Positions 5,841-9,232 of a stretch of DNA of 9,232 nt are shown piece by piece. A model generated the notes under the pieces. That model was not told the origin of the DNA, searched no databases, and worked only from the letters and a program-made list of their open reading frames with translations. The stretch is from Candidatus Elulimicrobium sp. (GTDB lineage Bacteria; Patescibacteriota; Minisyncoccia; Moranbacterales; UBA9337). The position numbers and the translations under genes were made by a program. The first letter of the stretch is position 1. The number at the start of each line of letters is the position of its first letter. The stretch is from assembly GCA_020722485.1 (NCBI GenBank), contig DYKS01000001.1:1-9232 (forward strand), given 5' to 3'.

Positions 5841-6560
5841 ATGAGCAAAATATGGGGAGTTAGGATAGATAATTTAACGCGAAAAGAAATTCTGGAAAGA
5901 GTCCGATTTTTTTTACAAGGAAATAAAACGCGTCAAATCGCCACTATTAATCCGGAATTTATTTTAAAAGCGCGAGAAGACAAGAAATTTAGGCGTGTTT
6001 TAAACGACTGCGATTTAAATGTGGCTGATGGAACAGGAATACGACTGGCTTTTTGGAAAAACGGAGAAAAATTAAAAGCGGTATTTCCCGGAATTGATTT
6101 GATGAAAGAGATATTGAAAATTGCCGACAAAGAAAAAATTAGTGTTTTTTTGGCGACTAACCGATCAGGATTAAGCGACTGGCAAGAAACCGCGGTAGCA
6201 ATTAAAAAAATATATCCAAATCTAAACATCGGCGGCAAGAATTATAACCCAAATTTTTTTCCTCGTTCAATGAAAGAATTGGCGGTTTTAAAAAATTACG
6301 AAATAATTTTTGTTAATTTTGGAGCGCCGTGGCAAGAAAAATTTATTGCCGAATTAAAGAAACGAAAAATTGATTTTCGGTTAGCAATGGGAGTAGGAGG
6401 AAGTTTTGATTTTTTAACTAAAAAGATTAGACGCGCTCCTCAAATAATCCGTATGTTTGGTTTAGAATGGTTGTGGAGACTTTTACAACAACCCAAAAGA
6501 TTTAAAAAAATTTTCCGCGCGGTGGTAATTTTTTCTATTCGAATAATCTTGAATAAATAA
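5841..6560 (+). CDS. tagA: WecG/TagA/CpsF family glycosyltransferase (GT26)
   Basis: Transfers a sugar such as N-acetylmannosamine or N-acetylmannosaminuronate from a UDP donor to a polyprenyl-linked acceptor during synthesis of wall teichoic acid, enterobacterial common antigen or capsule. The exact product here cannot be told from sequence. The 239 residues carry the family hallmarks: ATINPEFILKARED (34-47), VADGTGI (61-67) with Asp63 as the likely catalytic base, GAPWQEKF (161-168), GVGGSFDFL (184-192) and RRAP (197-200). The C-terminal tail from about 204, with GLEWLWRLLQQP and a final basic-hydrophobic helix, matches the membrane-associating appendage of TagA. There is no transmembrane segment. 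The ATG at 5841 is set by the conserved WGVRIDNLT start, and no useful Shine-Dalgarno sequence precedes it. No other cell-envelope polymer genes are nearby except the secreted coiled-coil protein. Confidence 0.92.
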   Translation: MSKIWGVRIDNLTRKEILERVRFFLQGNKTRQIATINPEFILKAREDKKFRRVLNDCDLNVADGTGIRLAFWKNGEKLKAVFPGIDLMKEILKIADKEKISVFLATNRSGLSDWQETAVAIKKIYPNLNIGGKNYNPNFFPRSMKELAVLKNYEIIFVNFGAPWQEKFIAELKKRKIDFRLAMGVGGSFDFLTKKIRRAPQIIRMFGLEWLWRLLQQPKRFKKIFRAVVIFSIRIILNK

Positions 6561-6598
6561 AAAAATAACACAAATTGCGCGATCAGAAAATTGTATCG

Positions 6599-6650
6599 AA
6601 AAATTATTAGAAACTAAAAAATTATTATTCTTTGGCGCATTTTTTGGCGC
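6599..6650 (+). repeat. Two short direct repeats upstream of the gltX promoter
   Basis: AAAAATTATTA occurs at 6599-6609 and 6617-6627 (18-bp period), and TTTGGCGC at 6631-6638 and 6643-6650 (12-bp period). The second pair ends 4 bp before the putative -35 of gltX. Paired sites in front of a promoter could be operator half-sites, but in such AT-rich DNA the first pair could be chance. Confidence 0.3.
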
Positions 6651-6653
6651 GCT

Positions 6654-6681
6654 TTGAAAAAAGATTGGAGTATGCTAAAAT
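6654..6681 (+). promoter_or_regulatory. Promoter of gltX, extended -10
   Basis: TTGAAA (6654-6659) is followed by 16 nt and TAAAAT (6676-6681), with TGC directly before the -10. Transcription would start near 6688, giving gltX a leader of about 85 nt, long compared with the almost absent leaders of priA and thpR. The same 16-nt string spans the thpR -10. Confidence 0.6.
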
Positions 6682-6692
6682 AAAAAACAAAG

Positions 6693-6744
6693 AGATGGAC
6701 ATCATTTTTCAGTGAAGCCCGTAATGTTTTTGGTAATGTCATCT
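6693..6744 (+). promoter_or_regulatory. First hairpin of the gltX leader
   Basis: AGATGGACAT (6693-6702) pairs with ATGTCATCT (6736-6744), giving nine base pairs with one bulged G and a 33-nt loop. The 5' arm contains the start codon of the first mini-ORF. It shares base 6744 with the second hairpin, so the two could compete or stack. Confidence 0.4.
6695..6715 (+). other. Mini-ORF 1 in the gltX leader, 6 codons
   Basis: ATG at 6695 encodes MDIIFQ and ends at TGA (6713-6715). The ATG is only about 13 nt from the -10, so it would sit almost at the 5' end of the transcript, as at priA and thpR. There is no independent evidence of translation. Confidence 0.2.
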
Positions 6745-6756
6745 TATCAAGACTAA
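6724..6756 (+). other. Mini-ORF 2 in the gltX leader, 10 codons
   Basis: ATG at 6724 encodes MFLVMSSYQD and ends at TAA (6754-6756). A weak GAAG lies 6 nt upstream (6714-6717). The stop codon falls in the loop of the second leader hairpin, so a translating ribosome would cover and open its 5' arm. The peptide has no glutamate codons, so it is not a classical Glu attenuator. Confidence 0.22.
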
Positions 6757-6766
6757 ACCTTGATAA
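6744..6766 (+). promoter_or_regulatory. Second hairpin of the gltX leader, beside the start codon
   Basis: TTATCAAG (6744-6751) and CTTGATAA (6759-6766) form a perfect 8-bp stem with a 7-nt loop, ACTAAAC. The stem ends 6 nt before the gltX ATG. No U-run follows, so it is not an intrinsic terminator. Its position fits control of ribosome access. No T-box motif is present. Confidence 0.5.
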
Positions 6767-6772
6767 ATTTAT

Positions 6773-8308
6773 ATGGAGAACAAAAAAGAAAATCAAAAAG
6801 AAATACGAGTTCGCTTTGCCCCGTCTCCAACGGGAGAATTGCACATTGGCGGTCTACGCACAGCGTTGACTGATTTTTTGTTTGTTCGCAAAAATAGAGG
6901 AAAATTCATTTTACGCATTGAAGATACCGATCAAAAAAGAATAGTGCCGGGCGCGATAGAAAGAATCATTGAAATGCTGGAATGGGCGGGTATAAAAATT
7001 GATGAAGGAGTAAAATTTAAAAATAATAAAGAAAATACAATTTGGGAAGTTGGCGATTTTGGTCCCTATATTCAATCCGAGAGATTGAAAATTTATCAAG
7101 AATACGTTCAAAAACTTTTGAATGAAGGAAAAGCGTATCGTTGCTTTTGTTCGCCGGAGAGATTAGAAAAAATGAGAAAAACGCAACAAAAAAGAAAAGA
7201 AGCGCCTAAATATGATAGATTTTGTTTGCGTTTAACGCCAAAAGAAATAGAAGAGAAAATAAGAAAAAAAGAACCTTACGTCATTCGTTTTAAAATACCG
7301 GAAGGCAAGACTTCTTTTGAAGATTTAGTTTATGGAAAAATTGAAGTAAATAATGATATATTAGATGATCCGATTATTCTTAAGTCGGACGGTTTTCCCA
7401 CTTACCATTTGGCAATGGTGGTAGATGATCACTTGATGAAAATTACTCATATTTTTCGTGGAGTAGAATGGTTATCCAGCGCGCCCAAGCACATTTTATT
7501 ATTTGAAGCTTTTGGTTGGCGCGCGACAATGCCAAAATTGATTCATATGCCCAATATCCTTAATAAAAATCGCAAAAAACTTTCTAAACGAGAGGGAAGT
7601 GTGAGTGTTTTAGATTTTAAAAATCAAGGTTATCCGCCCGCGGCGATTGTTAATTTTATTGCTCTTTTGGGATGGAATCCCAAAACAGAACAAGAAATTT
7701 TCACCTTAGATGAACTTATTGATCAGTTTGATATTCAAAAAATGAATCGGGCGGGGGGAGTGTTTGATATTGATCGTTTGAATTGGATCAGCGCTCAACA
7801 CATTAAAAAAATGACCATAAATGATCTTTATGAAAACGCCTTGCCCTTTTTACGCGAAAAAGATTTTTATAAAAATTGGGAAAAAGAAAATAAATTAGAA
7901 AATGAAGAAGCGCGAAAAGAATATGTAAAAAAAGTCTTAAAAGTAGAACGAGACAGATTGGAAAAATTTACTCAAACGGGGGAGAATAATCGTTTTTTCT
8001 TTAGCGACGAAATAAATATCATTCCTGATGATTTACGATGGAAAAATTCTTCCAATGAGGAAACCAAAAAAAATCTTAGCAAAGCAATGGAAACACTAAA
8101 TCGTCTTTCTGAAAAAGAATGGGAATTGGCGCGAATTGAAAAAATTCTTCTGGATGTAGCTGGCGAAAAAAGAGGAGATCTGCTTTTTCCCTTGCGCGCG
8201 GCTTTGACTGGACAAAAAAAATCGCCTTCTCCTTTTGAAGTAGCTTGGGTTTTAGGCAAAGACAAAACCTTATCTCGAATAAAAAACGCGTTATCAATTT
8301 TAGAATAA
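6773..8308 (+). CDS. gltX: Glutamyl-tRNA synthetase
   Basis: Class I aminoacyl-tRNA synthetase that charges tRNA-Glu, and in organisms without GlnRS often also tRNA-Gln for later amidation. Which type this is cannot be told from sequence alone. The 511 residues are somewhat longer than the usual 470-490. The ATP-binding HIGH motif is HIGG at 24-27 (in PSPTGELHIGG) and the KMSKS motif is KLSKR at 269-273. The catalytic Rossmann domain and tRNA stem-contact domain run to about 340, and the helical anticodon-binding region to the end. An insertion of about ten residues (near 81-92) separates DEG from the conserved FGPYIQSERL. The start at 6773 is the only in-frame ATG near the conserved IRVRFAPSPTG. 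It has no Shine-Dalgarno sequence and lies just after a hairpin. It is followed after 3 nt by the next gene. Confidence 0.97.
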   Translation: MENKKENQKEIRVRFAPSPTGELHIGGLRTALTDFLFVRKNRGKFILRIEDTDQKRIVPGAIERIIEMLEWAGIKIDEGVKFKNNKENTIWEVGDFGPYIQSERLKIYQEYVQKLLNEGKAYRCFCSPERLEKMRKTQQKRKEAPKYDRFCLRLTPKEIEEKIRKKEPYVIRFKIPEGKTSFEDLVYGKIEVNNDILDDPIILKSDGFPTYHLAMVVDDHLMKITHIFRGVEWLSSAPKHILLFEAFGWRATMPKLIHMPNILNKNRKKLSKREGSVSVLDFKNQGYPPAAIVNFIALLGWNPKTEQEIFTLDELIDQFDIQKMNRAGGVFDIDRLNWISAQHIKKMTINDLYENALPFLREKDFYKNWEKENKLENEEARKEYVKKVLKVERDRLEKFTQTGENNRFFFSDEINIIPDDLRWKNSSNEETKKNLSKAMETLNRLSEKEWELARIEKILLDVAGEKRGDLLFPLRAALTGQKKSPSPFEVAWVLGKDKTLSRIKNALSILE

Positions 8309-8311
8309 AAA

Positions 8312-9232
8312 ATGAAAACTAAAAGTGAAAAATTTGTTATTTTTAGCAATATAAGTAAAAAGATGCAAAGAAAAAATGAAAAAAATTTTTTTGTTATTTT
8401 TTTTGTTATTTTGGCGTTTTTGGTGAATTTTTTTTCTTTTCGAAGCACAATTTATGCCGAAGAAAGTGGCTTAAACAAAGACGCACAGGATAAAATAAAA
8501 GAAAAAGAGGATAAATTAAAGGAATTAGAAAAAAAGGCCGCAATCTATCAAAAAATATTAAATCTTAATAATAATCAGCAAACAGAATTAAACAAACAAA
8601 TTAATTCATTACACTTTAAAATCAAAAATATTGAAGAAGAAATAAGCGAAAATAAGAAAAATATTGAAAATTTAAATGAAGAAATAAAAAATATAGAAAA
8701 CAAAATCGCGGAAAAAGAAAAGGGGATTGATCAAAAAAAGAAACTTCTTTCCGGTTTAGTGCGTTCTTACTACAATGGAATGCGTTCAGTAGAAATGAAA
8801 TTAGCATCTTCTTCTGGAAATAATTATTTTTCTAACCAAAGCCGAGTTTTACAAATGGAAGACAAGATTGGATCGCTATTAAATGAAATTAAAACCGATC
8901 AAGAATCTCTCAAAAAAGATAGAGAAAAATTAGAAAAAAATAAAGATGAATTGGTAAAAACACATTTTAATTTGGAAGAAAAAAATTCTTCTTTGACGAT
9001 TGCCAAAATAAATAAAAATTCTCTGTTAATAAAAACCCAGGGAGAAGAAAAAAAATATGAAAATTTACTGAAAAAAATAGAAGCCCAAAAACAGGAATTA
9101 CTAGGAGATATTGACGAACTTTATAACGCTAATTTAGCAGAAATCAATTCTATAGCGAGTCAATTAGAAAAACCAACTTCGGGATTAGCTTCCACTTCGT
9201 GGTATTATTCTCAAAAAGATCCTCGATGGAAA
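8312..9232 (+). CDS. Secreted EnvC/PcsB-type coiled-coil protein, probable C39-like peptidase (3' end cut)
   Basis: Open for 307 codons to the window edge without a stop, so the 3' end is missing. A basic N-terminus and hydrophobic segment (26-43) are followed by a likely signal-peptidase site after TIYA (Ala49). Two long coiled-coil stretches follow (about 54-145 and 183-285). Between them LLSGLVRSYYNGMRSVEM (145-162) and the following 40 residues resemble the coiled-coil part of PcsB/EnvC-type peptidoglycan hydrolase regulators. After a Ser/Thr/Gly linker the sequence ends WYYSQKDPRWK (297-307), which resembles the opening of C39-like cysteine peptidase domains. The catalytic Cys and His would lie beyond the window. 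It begins 3 nt after gltX and is probably co-transcribed. An alternative ATG at 8363 (Met18) would give a more typical signal peptide, and neither start has a clear ribosome binding site. No cysteine occurs in the visible part. Confidence 0.85.
   Translation, partial: MKTKSEKFVIFSNISKKMQRKNEKNFFVIFFVILAFLVNFFSFRSTIYAEESGLNKDAQDKIKEKEDKLKELEKKAAIYQKILNLNNNQQTELNKQINSLHFKIKNIEEEISENKKNIENLNEEIKNIENKIAEKEKGIDQKKKLLSGLVRSYYNGMRSVEMKLASSSGNNYFSNQSRVLQMEDKIGSLLNEIKTDQESLKKDREKLEKNKDELVKTHFNLEEKNSSLTIAKINKNSLLIKTQGEEKKYENLLKKIEAQKQELLGDIDELYNANLAEINSIASQLEKPTSGLASTSWYYSQKDPRWK

Noticed and set aside
6682..6772. T-box riboswitch or Glu leader-peptide attenuator for gltX
   Set aside because: No T-box consensus, no terminator with a U-run and no glutamate codons in either mini-ORF.
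6614..6844. Minus-strand ORF over the gltX leader
   Set aside because: It overlaps the promoter, leader and start of gltX, and its product is low complexity with no recognisable motif.
7972..8448. Minus-strand ORFs over the end of gltX and start of the coiled-coil gene, including the one at 8076-8297
   Set aside because: The products are Phe/Ser/Lys-rich mirror translations of real plus-strand genes with no family motifs.

Overview
This is an AT-rich bacterial window with long A- and T-runs and Lys/Glu/Asn/Ile-rich proteins. It is dense with housekeeping genes and has short intergenic gaps. Most starts lack a clear Shine-Dalgarno sequence. The coiled-coil protein that begins a C39-like peptidase domain at the right edge, the stripped-down PriA and the generally compact proteins suggest a Candidate Phyla Radiation bacterium (Patescibacteria, probably the Parcubacteria side). 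That placement is an inference from style and gene content, not from a marker gene. The genetic code looks standard: Trp is TGG throughout and priA ends at a TGA exactly where the family ends. No mobile element, tRNA, rRNA or CRISPR array was seen.

Layout. Positions 1-280 hold no gene. They contain a decayed palindromic repeat, a near-consensus promoter (TTGACA-17-TAAAAT) and a 12-16 bp AU-rich hairpin in the leader of groES (+, 296-559). groES converges on a minus-strand cluster read in the order priA (5129-3117), def, fmt, then a membrane-anchored double rhodanese-like protein (1482-634). priA-def-fmt is a widely conserved bacterial neighbourhood that joins replication restart with N-terminal formylation and deformylation of proteins. 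From an 83-bp divergent promoter region near 5130-5212 the plus strand carries thpR (2'-5' RNA ligase family), a WecG/TagA/CpsF glycosyltransferase, gltX (glutamyl-tRNA synthetase, behind a structured leader of about 85 nt) and, 3 nt after gltX, a secreted EnvC/PcsB-type coiled-coil protein that runs off the window.

The most notable features are proteins that keep a family fold but lose its working residues. The PriA homologue retains all eight zinc-binding cysteines and the C-terminal domain. It has lost the consensus of Walker A, the DEEH box, motif III, motif V and the first arginine of motif VI, and it lacks room for the winged-helix domain. The tandem rhodanese protein has glycine at both positions where the catalytic cysteine should be, and contains no cysteine at all. 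GroES has a roof hairpin about eight residues shorter than in E. coli, and groEL does not follow it.

A second theme is expression signals. Four putative promoters (priA, thpR, gltX and, more weakly, tagA) share an extended -10 of the form TGN-TAAAAT, and groES uses TAAAAT with a perfect -35. At priA and thpR the -10 sits 6-7 nt from the ATG, so transcripts there should be leaderless or nearly so. The gltX leader holds two mini-ORFs and two hairpins arranged so that translation of the second mini-ORF would open the hairpin next to the gltX start.
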